Assembly (NCBI GenBank): GCA_946611835.1
Contig: CAMOEE010000057.1
Location: 1-12,652 of the forward strand
Length of the DNA: 12,652 nt
Direction of reading: 5' to 3'
Origin: an uncultured Treponema sp.
GTDB lineage: Bacteria > Spirochaetota > Spirochaetia > Treponematales > Treponemataceae
How positions within the stretch are numbered: position 1 is the first letter of the stretch; each line of letters starts with the position of its first letter. Both the position numbers and the translations under genes were made by a program. The notes beneath the pieces are model-generated. The model was not told where the DNA came from, ran no database searches, and saw only the letters and a program-made list of their open reading frames with translations. This document shows positions 6,233 to 12,652 of the stretch, in pieces.

Positions 6233-7609
6233 ATGGAAGAAAATTTTGATTTTACGGTCGAGCAGCTTGGTGAGTGCAAGGTTCCTTCACCGATTGAGCT
6301 TTCAAAAGAACATGGAGAATTTCGTGCCAATTATGTCCGGGACACTTCTTTTGTCCGATATAAGGTCAATGTTTTTGACGCAAACTCAACAGAAAATGAA
6401 CTAACAAAGTGCAACCTCATGCAGAAGGCTGGCCCTCGCGAATTCATTTATTTCAATCCGGCTCATGTCACGGCTGGTATTTGTACTTGTGGCGGCCTTT
6501 GTCCGGGTCTTAATGATGTAATCCGGGCTGTTGTCCGCTGTTTGTGGTATCGCTATGGCGTAAAAAGAATCAAGGGATTCCGCTATGGTTTCAAGGGCTT
6601 TTTCCCGGAGGCTGGCTACGATACAATCGAGCTTACGCCGAAAGTTGTTGATGACATCCACAAGAACGGTGGTTCTTTCCTCGGTACGAGCCGGGGCGGC
6701 GGAAACCGAGCCACTGACATCGTGGATTCAGTCGAATCTTTGAGCATCAACATGCTCTTCATCATTGGTGGTGACGGAACTCAGCGTGGTGCTCTTGATG
6801 TTGCCCGTGAGGTCGAAAAGCGTGGTCTTAAGGTCGCTGTAGTTGGTATTCCAAAAACTGTTGATAACGATTTGCTCTTTATCGACCGCTCATTCGGATT
6901 TGAAACTGCAGTCGAAAAGGCTCGTGAGGCCGTCGATGCTATCCACATGGAAGCTGAGTCTCAGGTTAACGGTATCGGTGTTGTAAAACTCATGGGCCGT
7001 GAATCAGGCTTTATCGCAACTTCTACGGCTCTTGCAAGCCACGAGACTAACTTCTGTCTTATCCCTGAAGTTCCTTTCGATATGGATGGTCCAAACGGAT
7101 TCCTTTCTTATCTTGAGCGACGGCTTGAAAAACGTGGCCACGCTGTTATCATCGTCGCTGAGGGTGCAGGTCAGGAGCATTTGCAGTCAACAAATGAAAC
7201 TGACGCTTCTGGAAACAAAAAGCTTTCAGACATTGGTGTATTCTTGTGCAACAAAATCAACGAATATTTCGCACAGAAGAACATTCATGTCAACCTTAAA
7301 TATGTTGACCCGAGCTACCAGGTTCGTTCTGCAGTTACAACCGCTAACGACTCAATTTACTGTGAGCGATTGGGTAACAATGCAGTTCATGCGGCAATGG
7401 CTGGTAAAACAAAGTGTGTAGTCGGTCTTGTTCACGATAAATTCGTAATCATCCCGACAGAAATGGTCACCAAAAAGCGCAATATGGTCGATCCTGAAGG
7501 CGCTCTCTGGCGTGATGCCCTTGACGCAACCGGTCAGCCAATCCTCATGGTCAATAACATCCAGTCTGTCATTGAACACATGAAGAAAAAGGCAGCAGAA
7601 GGAAAATAA
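6233..7609 (+). CDS. pfk: 6-phosphofructokinase, long form, probably ATP-dependent
   Basis: This enzyme phosphorylates fructose 6-phosphate to the 1,6-bisphosphate in glycolysis, in the cytoplasm. Its 458 residues comprise an extension of about 75 residues and then the PFK fold: GGLCPGLN (87-94), GTSRGGG (151-157), GGDGT (179-183), PKTVDND (207-213, with the catalytic aspartate), MGRESGF (254-260) and PEVPFDM (278-284). Bacterial pyrophosphate enzymes usually carry GGDD and PKT, and bacterial ATP enzymes GGDG and PGT. This protein has GGDG with PKT, the combination of the long-form enzymes of trypanosomatids and related bacteria, in which the glycine favours ATP. I infer ATP as donor, but pyrophosphate is not excluded. 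AAAGGAG lies 6 bases before the ATG. It is transcribed divergently from the barrel operon and ends at the two-way terminator at 7633-7744. Confidence 0.9.
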   Translation: MEENFDFTVEQLGECKVPSPIELSKEHGEFRANYVRDTSFVRYKVNVFDANSTENELTKCNLMQKAGPREFIYFNPAHVTAGICTCGGLCPGLNDVIRAVVRCLWYRYGVKRIKGFRYGFKGFFPEAGYDTIELTPKVVDDIHKNGGSFLGTSRGGGNRATDIVDSVESLSINMLFIIGGDGTQRGALDVAREVEKRGLKVAVVGIPKTVDNDLLFIDRSFGFETAVEKAREAVDAIHMEAESQVNGIGVVKLMGRESGFIATSTALASHETNFCLIPEVPFDMDGPNGFLSYLERRLEKRGHAVIIVAEGAGQEHLQSTNETDASGNKKLSDIGVFLCNKINEYFAQKNIHVNLKYVDPSYQVRSAVTTANDSIYCERLGNNAVHAAMAGKTKCVVGLVHDKFVIIPTEMVTKKRNMVDPEGALWRDALDATGQPILMVNNIQSVIEHMKKKAAEGK

Positions 7610-7632
7610 GCATTAAATTGTTACTGAAATAA

Positions 7633-7744
7633 AAAAAAACGGCCTCCCGTCGGGAACGCACCATCAAACATCGCAGTGAGCAAAGCTCAGGCGAGTTTGA
7701 CGCACAATAGTGCTAAGCGCAACCCCGACTCCGGCCGTTTTTTT
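7633..7744. terminator. Nested bidirectional terminator-like structure (possible structured RNA or mobile repeat)
   Basis: AAAAAAACGGCC (7633-7644) pairs over 12 bp with GGCCGTTTTTTT (7733-7744), so either strand gives a GC stem followed by a U-run. Inside it GTCGGG (7649-7654) pairs with CCCGAC (7724-7729) and CGC (7657-7659) with GCG (7717-7719). Two arms branch from this. One pairs TCAAAC (7664-7669), TCGC (7671-7674) and GAGC (7678-7681) with GCTC (7685-7688), GCGA (7691-7694) and GTTTGA (7695-7700). The other is GCAC aata GTGC (7702-7713). It lies between two convergent genes. Ending both transcripts is the simplest role, but the long branched interior exceeds what a terminator needs. 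Confidence 0.65.
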
Positions 7745-7777
7745 ATTGCCGTCATAAGTTAATGTTTAAAGTGATAC

Positions 7778-9205
7778 CTATAGTTTGTCGATAAGCATAG
7801 AGCACTTACCTGATGGAATTGGAAGTGTCTTCTTCTTTTGGTCGAGAATGTTAATCGTAAAGTAGTAGAGTTTTTCGCTTTCCATTTGGATTCCCCATCC
7901 TCGAGGCGTTTTGTGGCTCAAAATCGTGATAAGGTTTCGTTTGAGAGAAAGCTTTTCGATACCCATAATTTCAAGGTTAGGGATAATCCAGTCAACTGTT
8001 TTTCGTGGCAAGGAAATTGAAAGGCCGATTACATTTTCAATCATGAGTGCAATTGTAGAAAGACCGATTGTAATCATAAAGTGCTTGCGAGGGAAGGACT
8101 CGTCACCTGTTTTTTGTGCAGGACCTTCTTTGCAAGGCAGGTATGCTTCATAGAGGTCGCCTTTGCTTCCATCGGCTGGCTGAAGGGCTTCGAGGACGAA
8201 ATAGAGGTGTCGGATTGCACATTCACGAGCCAAATCGTATCTCTGGTACTTTTCGAGACCCTTTATAATCATAAAGTTGAATGCAGGATAAACAGAACCA
8301 CGGTAGCCTTCGCCGTTCTCGCTGAACTCTGCGCTGTCTGCACTGAGTGTCGGGAAAGGATGCTCTGTTCCGAATGTGGCAGGATTTGAAAGATGTGCGA
8401 CAAGAGAATCTGCCTTGTCTGCGTTTGGAATTTCTGCGAGTAAAGGCCAGAAACCGGCTATTGTTTTTTGTGGAAGCTGATTACCCTCGGAATCAAGGTC
8501 GTGGTAGAAACCTGTTTCGGCATTCCACAAATTTGAGTTGATTCGGGTTTTGAGGCTGAAATACATGCGTTTGTACTGGAAGCTGAGCTCTTTATCGTTG
8601 AGAATATCACCGAGAGCGCTCATGTTAAGGGCATTGAGCGCCATACATGTGTTAAAATCAACGGGATAGTAGACATTGCCCCTTGGAGAATTTTCGAGGC
8701 CACATGCTTTTGCAGGAACTGAGTACAAGCCGTTTTCGCGCTTAAAGTTTTCATCAATCCATGTCATGTATTTTTGAAGGACAGGCATGATTTCTTTGAC
8801 ACGGCGTTTGTTTGCGAGTTTGTGATAAAGATTGAATTCGGCCCATGCAAAAAGCGGAAGACCTATTCCTTCGGGATTTTCGCTGTCAACGATTGGAGCA
8901 CCAGTTTTGAGGTCGTACTTCCAGCGAATTGCACCGTTATCTTCTTGTTTGGCGTAGAGAAAATCGAGGTTTGTTTCGGCCGTGTAATTCTTGTTTGAGT
9001 AGACCAAAAAGAAAGTCGAGAAGATTGATTCTGCCTGATTGATGACTAGCTGTGAATCGCCGGGATAGACGAAAAAGCCGTCGGCAGAGACTTCATTTGT
9101 TTTTGGGTCAATCCATGAATCGGAAAGCCAGTTCCAGGTTTTGTCGTAGATGTCAACGAAATCCTGGTCATAAAAATGAATTTTAGGAAAATCTTTCTTG
9201 CTCAC
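7778..9205 (-). CDS. Cytoplasmic (alpha/alpha)6-barrel glycoside hydrolase, trehalase/GH63/MGH1-like
   Basis: This 475-residue protein has no signal peptide and looks like a retaining-fold relative of the trehalase (GH37), GH63 and mannosylglycerate-hydrolase-like glycosidases, which cleave glycosidic bonds by inversion. Supporting blocks are LPLFAWAEFNLYHKL (116-130), CGLENSPRG (168-176), AGFWPLLAEIP (250-260), YRGSVYPAFNFMIIKGLEKY (301-320) and LYEAYLP (351-357), followed by a C-terminal region of short beta strands. In GH63-like enzymes the block around 170 usually reads G-M-D-N-S-P-R with a catalytic aspartate; here it is G-L-E-N-S-P-R, so E171 replaces it. E353 is a candidate second acid. 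The substrate cannot be told. The start is GTG at 9205, 5 bases after GGAG, in a leader able to form alternative hairpins. The gene has an extended -10 promoter of its own and converges on pfk. Confidence 0.75.
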   Translation of the reverse strand: MSKKDFPKIHFYDQDFVDIYDKTWNWLSDSWIDPKTNEVSADGFFVYPGDSQLVINQAESIFSTFFLVYSNKNYTAETNLDFLYAKQEDNGAIRWKYDLKTGAPIVDSENPEGIGLPLFAWAEFNLYHKLANKRRVKEIMPVLQKYMTWIDENFKRENGLYSVPAKACGLENSPRGNVYYPVDFNTCMALNALNMSALGDILNDKELSFQYKRMYFSLKTRINSNLWNAETGFYHDLDSEGNQLPQKTIAGFWPLLAEIPNADKADSLVAHLSNPATFGTEHPFPTLSADSAEFSENGEGYRGSVYPAFNFMIIKGLEKYQRYDLARECAIRHLYFVLEALQPADGSKGDLYEAYLPCKEGPAQKTGDESFPRKHFMITIGLSTIALMIENVIGLSISLPRKTVDWIIPNLEIMGIEKLSLKRNLITILSHKTPRGWGIQMESEKLYYFTINILDQKKKTLPIPSGKCSMLIDKL

Positions 9206-9210
9206 AAAAA

Positions 9211-9256
9211 CTCCAAAGCTCCGAAGTTCTTGAACGATAAAATCCCTCTTCGGAGC
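9211..9256 (-). promoter_or_regulatory. Leader with two mutually exclusive hairpins covering the ribosome binding site
   Basis: On the minus strand the arm GCTCCGAAG (complement of 9248-9256) pairs perfectly with CTTCGGAGC (complement of 9218-9226). The same arm's CTCCGAAG can instead pair, with one G-U pair, with CTTTGGAG (complement of 9211-9218), which contains the GGAG ribosome binding site. One fold leaves the site free and the other hides it. On the plus strand the 9-bp stem is followed by six Ts and could also terminate rightward transcription. Confidence 0.5.
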
Positions 9257-9266
9257 ATCTTTTTTA

Positions 9267-9275
9267 ATTATAGCA
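9267..9275 (-). promoter_or_regulatory. Extended -10 promoter of the glycosidase gene
   Basis: On the minus strand TGCTATAAT (complement of 9267-9275) is a perfect extended -10 element. No good -35 box lies at 17 bases, which such promoters tolerate. Transcription would start near 9260, so the RNA would begin almost at the foot of the leader hairpin. Confidence 0.6.
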
Positions 9276-9305
9276 TATATTTTTAAAATTTGCTCAGATT
9301 TTTAG

Positions 9306-9348
9306 AAAAATTTGAGTTTTTTTATGAAGTGCAGAAACTCAAATTTTT
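9306..9348 (-). terminator. A/T-rich hairpin, probable terminator of the membrane-anchored protein gene
   Basis: AAAAATTTGAGTTT (9306-9319) and AAACTCAAATTTTT (9335-9348) form a perfect 14-bp stem with a 15-base loop, 11 bases beyond the stop at 9359. The stem is low in GC and its U-run lies in the stem, so it may be weak. It is the only candidate end for that transcript before the glycosidase promoter. Confidence 0.55.
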
Positions 9349-9358
9349 GAAATGGCCA

Positions 9359-11101
9359 CTATCTGTATGTCAGTCGGACAATTTCGGTTTCTGCCTTTTG
9401 CCGTGACTTAAGAAGAAGTATGTTTTCTTTTTCCCTGTACACGAAGCCAGAAGAATTATAAAGCTCAAATCGAGGATCAGACCGGAAAGAAAGCCCGTAG
9501 ATTTCGATTTCTGAGAAGGGGGAAATACCGCCCATGAAAATATAGTGCGAATCACCTTTTGGGAAGGTGATTGAGATTGATGCGGAAGTGTTTTGCGGCG
9601 TGTATGACATCGATGTAGCACAAGTCCATGCCCAAGTTGTGCCGGCCGGTCCCCGTGAGAGAACCGTGTAGTGCGGATAAAATTCGTTTTCGATAAGAAT
9701 CGGGTAAATGTCACCCATTGTAAGCTGGTCGAGGGTATTTGCGGAGAGAATCGAGTTAATCATAGCGTATCCGGCTTCGGTACATTCCTGTGAGGCATTG
9801 ATTTCACCCCATTTTACAAGAGCGTTTCCTGTTAAGAGTGCCTGAAAATTTGAGACAGGCATGTTCTTTTCGGTGAGGGTGAGAACCGAGTCGTTGAGGA
9901 TACAGTTTTCTTCGATTATTGGAATACATTTTTGGGCTGCAGGCAGAAGAAGTTCAGCCAGGGATGAGTGAAGAGACTCCAGCCTGAGATAAGTGCTTAA
10001 GATTCCGCTTGCATGAGAGAGTTTTACCTGGGAAGCAGAGTTTTCGTCTGTCAGAATTGTTTCTGCCTGCGAGAGGAATGTGCGGATCTGCTTGTCTTCC
10101 GGGAGAATGTTCAGGTAATCAGCAAAACTTTCGATTGTGAATATTGAAAGCGATGATGTGTCGATTGATGACCTGAGCATTTCCATCATGTTCTCGTGGT
10201 ACATTTCGAGTGTAGGAAGCATGTTTGCCAGAGAGTTAAAATAAGGGGAAGAAAAATATGTCCGCTTGTTTCCTTTTTTGAAGGAATCAGGTATGTAGTT
10301 TACGGCGTAAGAATACTGCCCCTGCAAAGCCTTTTCCGCAACATAGGCCGTTACGCTCTTTTCTGAAAGTGTCTGATTGTTTTTGACGGCCTGCTCAACC
10401 GAGGAAACCAGTGACTCACGGAGAGACTTGAGGTTTGCATCATAGGTTGACTTTTGTGCTATAATCATGCTTGAATCTAACATCGCAAAACTGAACTGAA
10501 CCGATGAATCATAAGCGAGATAATAAGCGACAAGATTCTTCTGGCTGAGCATGATTTCTTTGTCGCTGACATGAGCTGCAGAGAAAGCATAAGTCATATT
10601 CTTTGAGTTGAGTATGAGCTTTGAATTTGTTTTTTCAGTAACGGAAAAGCCCGAGATTGGTTTGTAGTTTAAGTAAAGTCCGAGAACGTCTTTAGGAAGT
10701 TCCGCTGTTATCGACATTACGGCGAGAGCATCTGTGCTTGTGACTGCGAATGTGAGGGAAGTGTCGTGTGTAAAATGAAATGTGTATGAAAGCGGTGTTT
10801 TCTGCTCAAAAGAAGTGAGAACGATGTTTTCAAAAACTTCACCAGAATCAGATGCAGAAACAAGGCGGGCTGGCGTTACTTCATCTGCCAAAAAAGAAAT
10901 TCCTTTAAAAGATGCCTGAAGAGAATTTTTAAGAGAAATTTCGCCGGCTTCATTTTGTGACTGCGCATAAGAAATTGAAAGGGGACCGATGTTTTTTGAA
11001 ACCACGGATTCATTTCTAAATTGAAGCACGAAAATTCCGATAATTATAATACTGTAAAGAACGATAAGTCCGAATGATTTTCTGAAAGGATGTTTGTACA
11101 T
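9359..11101 (-). CDS. Membrane-anchored protein of unknown function
   Basis: I do not recognise this 580-residue protein. A short basic N-terminus (MYKHPFRK) leads to one hydrophobic helix, LIVLYSIIIIGIFVLQF (about 12-28), with no cleavage site or lipobox. This suggests an inner-membrane anchor with the rest in the periplasm. The first half, to about residue 230, is rich in beta-strand patterns; the middle (about 235-450) looks helical; the end (about 480-580) is again strand-rich, with FPKGDSHYIFMGGISPF in it. No catalytic motif stands out. The ATG at 11101 has no Shine-Dalgarno site: the bases before it are a 19-bp A/T-rich tandem duplication, and no other start would keep the membrane helix. 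It faces the TPR gene across 66 bases, so the two may share control and possibly a cell-envelope role. That link is only inferred from position. Confidence 0.7.
   Translation of the reverse strand: MYKHPFRKSFGLIVLYSIIIIGIFVLQFRNESVVSKNIGPLSISYAQSQNEAGEISLKNSLQASFKGISFLADEVTPARLVSASDSGEVFENIVLTSFEQKTPLSYTFHFTHDTSLTFAVTSTDALAVMSITAELPKDVLGLYLNYKPISGFSVTEKTNSKLILNSKNMTYAFSAAHVSDKEIMLSQKNLVAYYLAYDSSVQFSFAMLDSSMIIAQKSTYDANLKSLRESLVSSVEQAVKNNQTLSEKSVTAYVAEKALQGQYSYAVNYIPDSFKKGNKRTYFSSPYFNSLANMLPTLEMYHENMMEMLRSSIDTSSLSIFTIESFADYLNILPEDKQIRTFLSQAETILTDENSASQVKLSHASGILSTYLRLESLHSSLAELLLPAAQKCIPIIEENCILNDSVLTLTEKNMPVSNFQALLTGNALVKWGEINASQECTEAGYAMINSILSANTLDQLTMGDIYPILIENEFYPHYTVLSRGPAGTTWAWTCATSMSYTPQNTSASISITFPKGDSHYIFMGGISPFSEIEIYGLSFRSDPRFELYNSSGFVYREKENILLLKSRQKAETEIVRLTYR
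11023..11050 (+). promoter_or_regulatory. Probable promoter of the TPR gene inside the divergent gene
   Basis: TTGAAG (11023-11028) and TATAAT (11045-11050), 16 bases apart, lie on the plus strand within the first codons of the minus-strand gene. Transcription would start near 11057, giving a leader of about 110 bases complementary to the start region of the divergent mRNA. Confidence 0.5.
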
Positions 11102-11138
11102 TTTATTCAGTTTATCAAATTTTATTCAGTTTATCAAA
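11101..11138. repeat. Perfect 19-bp tandem duplication over a start codon
   Basis: TTTTATTCAGTTTATCAAA occurs twice without a gap, at 11101-11119 and 11120-11138. The first copy contains the first base of the minus-strand start codon and both copies lie in the leader of the plus-strand TPR gene. They occupy the place where a ribosome binding site for the minus-strand gene would be. They may be regulator sites or a recent slippage duplication. Confidence 0.85.
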
Positions 11139-11167
11139 TCGAGCAGGAAATTAAAGAGGAAAAGAAA

Positions 11168-12553
11168 ATGAAATTTACAAAAAATCTGGCTGTCGTCGCA
11201 ATTCTTCGCACCATGCTTGTTGCGGGTGTTTTCTTTGCCACATTGCCGATATTCGCAGCTTCGGCTTCTGCGACATCAAATGAAGAGGCAGCTTTTATTC
11301 AGAAATTAAATTTAACCTTGTCAAAAGGAAGCATTGAAGAGGCACTGAATCTTTTTGAGACCCTTCCTGAAAAGCTTGCGGAGGATGTGGACTTGAGACT
11401 TTTGCAGTCCTCTCTTCTTCTCTCGGCAGGCAAAACAAATGATGCCGAAAGCATCGCGCTTGCTCTTGTTCAGAAGGAGCCGAAAAACATCGATGTGCTT
11501 TTCCTGAATGCGATGGTTGCGAAACAGAAGAACAACAGCCTTAAGAAAAATCAGTATTTAAAACAGATTCTCACAATTCAGCCTAATAATCCTGACGCAA
11601 ACATTGAGCTTGGAGATGAGCAGGCCGTAAAAAGAAATTACAGAAACGCAAGGGATTACTACCTGAAGGCTCTTCGTGGAGACCCGAACAATATTGATGC
11701 GCTTTTTGGTCACGGAAAAATGTCATACTATCTCCAGCGTGATGATGATTCAAAAAAAAGCTTCAATAAAATCCTTACTCTGGACCCGAACAACGCTCCG
11801 GCACTCTCTTACCTTGCGAAATTTGAGGCAGAAGGCCGCCGTTTCAAAAAGGCCGTGGAATATGTAAACAGGGCGATTCAGATTGACCCGGAAAACAGCG
11901 ACTACTATTTTGACCTGGGAAATTTTTACCGTGAGGTCGGAAAGTATGACGAGGCTGAGAAGGCATGGAAAAAGGCCACGAAACTTGCGCCTGATTATTT
12001 CCTCGGATATGCATATCTTGCAGGACTTTATGACGAGCAGGATAAATTTGATCTGGCCTATGAATATTACTTAAAGGTGGTTCAGAAAAACCCAAAGTAT
12101 TATTATGCCTATGAGTCAATCGGAATGCTGGCATGGCGAAAAGGAAATTATGCTGAGGCAAGGAAGGCTTTTGAATTTGCGCTCAAAGGAAATCCTGGCA
12201 GCAATTCTTATGCCTTGATGATTGCGGCTTGCTATCAGATGGAAAAAAATCCTCAGGAATGTAAGAAATTCACTGAAAAGGCTATGAAGGGTCTGGACAG
12301 AAATTCATACGAGTATCTTTCGCTCCGTCTTTTCCACGATATGACAGGTGAGTCTACTATAACTCTTAAAATTCAGAATGAGGAAAGCAAAAAGAAAAGG
12401 GGCCGCTATCTCTACTATCTTGCGCTCTACTGGGATATCAAAGGCAAACTTGAGCTGGCTCACAAATATTATTCTGAAATCACAGAGATGAAAGGTGCTG
12501 ACTTCTTTGAGTTCAGGCTTGCAGAATGGGCACAAATGGAGAGAAATTCATAA
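11168..12553 (+). CDS. Exported tetratricopeptide-repeat protein
   Basis: This 461-residue protein is a scaffold of TPR helix pairs, which bind other proteins or peptides. The N-terminus MKFTKNLAVVAILRTMLVAG, then VFFATLPIFAASASA, is a signal peptide with likely cleavage near residue 36, so the domain is placed in the periplasm. The 34-residue repeats are clear from about 143 to 346, each with Y/A positions and a closing D/N-P (for example YYLKALRGDPNN at 164-175, SFNKILTLDPNN at 198-209, YVNRAIQIDPEN at 232-243, AWKKATKLAPDY at 266-277). Degenerate repeats flank them on both sides. The ATG at 11168 is chosen because GAGGA lies 7-8 bases upstream and it begins the signal peptide; an earlier in-frame ATG at 11090 lacks both. 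Its stop overlaps the start of the TraB-like gene (TAATG), so the two are translationally coupled in one operon. The partner is unknown. Confidence 0.85.
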   Translation: MKFTKNLAVVAILRTMLVAGVFFATLPIFAASASATSNEEAAFIQKLNLTLSKGSIEEALNLFETLPEKLAEDVDLRLLQSSLLLSAGKTNDAESIALALVQKEPKNIDVLFLNAMVAKQKNNSLKKNQYLKQILTIQPNNPDANIELGDEQAVKRNYRNARDYYLKALRGDPNNIDALFGHGKMSYYLQRDDDSKKSFNKILTLDPNNAPALSYLAKFEAEGRRFKKAVEYVNRAIQIDPENSDYYFDLGNFYREVGKYDEAEKAWKKATKLAPDYFLGYAYLAGLYDEQDKFDLAYEYYLKVVQKNPKYYYAYESIGMLAWRKGNYAEARKAFEFALKGNPGSNSYALMIAACYQMEKNPQECKKFTEKAMKGLDRNSYEYLSLRLFHDMTGESTITLKIQNEESKKKRGRYLYYLALYWDIKGKLELAHKYYSEITEMKGADFFEFRLAEWAQMERNS

Positions 12554-12652
12554 TGTCACAAATCAATTTGAATCTTAACGGTAAAGAAATTTTGCTTTTG
12601 GGAACGGCTCATGTTTCCAAAGAAAGCTGTGATGAAGTTAAGGCGGCGATTG
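12553..12652 (+). CDS. TraB/PrgY-family protein, N-terminal part (runs off the window)
   Basis: Only 33 residues are visible: MSQINLNLNGKEILLLGTAH and then VSKES. The G-T-A-H-V-S-x-x-S signature after a short hydrophobic strand is the hallmark start of the TraB/PrgY family (known from the Enterococcus sex-pheromone shutdown protein; distantly related to TIKI-like proteases, with the GTAH histidine in the putative metal site). The biochemical role in bacteria outside Enterococcus is not settled. The ATG shares its A with the TPR gene's TAA stop, and GGAGAG lies about 8 bases upstream inside that gene, so translation is probably coupled. Full length is usually about 380-400 residues with C-terminal membrane helices, which cannot be checked here. 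Confidence 0.8.
   Translation, partial: MSQINLNLNGKEILLLGTAHVSKESCDEVKAAI

Noticed and set aside
7645..7732. Integron attC-like site
   Set aside because: The fold is suggestive, and some treponemes have chromosomal integrons, but the needed GTTRRRY and RYYYAAC core boxes are absent (GTTTGAC does not fit) and there is no cassette or integrase context.
1..12652. CRISPR array, tRNA or rRNA genes
   Set aside because: Reading both strands by eye, I saw no regularly spaced repeats, tRNA cloverleaf or rRNA signature. A covariance-model scan was not possible.

Overview
The window looks like a piece of a host-associated Treponema (spirochaete) chromosome. This is an inference from content: a lipoprotein with a relaxed spirochaete-type lipobox, tandem signal-peptide-bearing outer-membrane barrel paralogues ending in a hydrophobic or aromatic residue, a long-form (458-residue) phosphofructokinase of the type found in treponemes, moderate-to-low GC, strong AGGAGG-type ribosome binding sites, and an IS200-type element. 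No taxonomic marker gene is present, so the genus is a probable rather than a proven call.

Layout. Positions 1-250 carry the left end of an IS200/IS605-family element whose transposase (minus strand) is cut by the window edge and broken by a small palindromic insertion. Positions 251-414 hold an inverted repeat, a strong terminator hairpin and a probable promoter. A serine recombinase of the DNA-invertase type follows (415-1029, plus). Its full catalytic domain is open only if translation begins at a rare ATT codon. It overlaps by 7 bases a convergent lipoprotein gene (1023-1895, minus).

Three tandem paralogous outer-membrane barrel genes (minus, 5980 down to 2158) form a likely operon ending in a hairpin terminator at 2059-2097. 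They diverge from a phosphofructokinase gene (6233-7609, plus) across a shared promoter region. The phosphofructokinase gene converges on a cytoplasmic glycoside hydrolase gene (7778-9205, minus). Between them lies a 112-base, deeply nested inverted-repeat structure that can end transcription in both directions.

A membrane-anchored protein of unknown function (9359-11101, minus) is transcribed divergently from an exported TPR protein (11168-12553, plus). A perfect 19-bp tandem duplication covers the start codon of the former. The TPR gene overlaps by one base the start of a TraB/PrgY-family gene that runs off the right edge.

How the genes may work together. Phosphofructokinase and the glycosidase are both carbohydrate enzymes but are convergently transcribed and not one operon. 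The barrel operon probably supplies outer-membrane pores, and its divergent, closely spaced promoter with phosphofructokinase invites co-regulation. I found no complete new defence or mobile system. The most interesting signals are the ATT start of the recombinase, the nested structure at 7633-7744, the two mutually exclusive leader hairpins in front of the glycosidase, and the 19-bp duplication.
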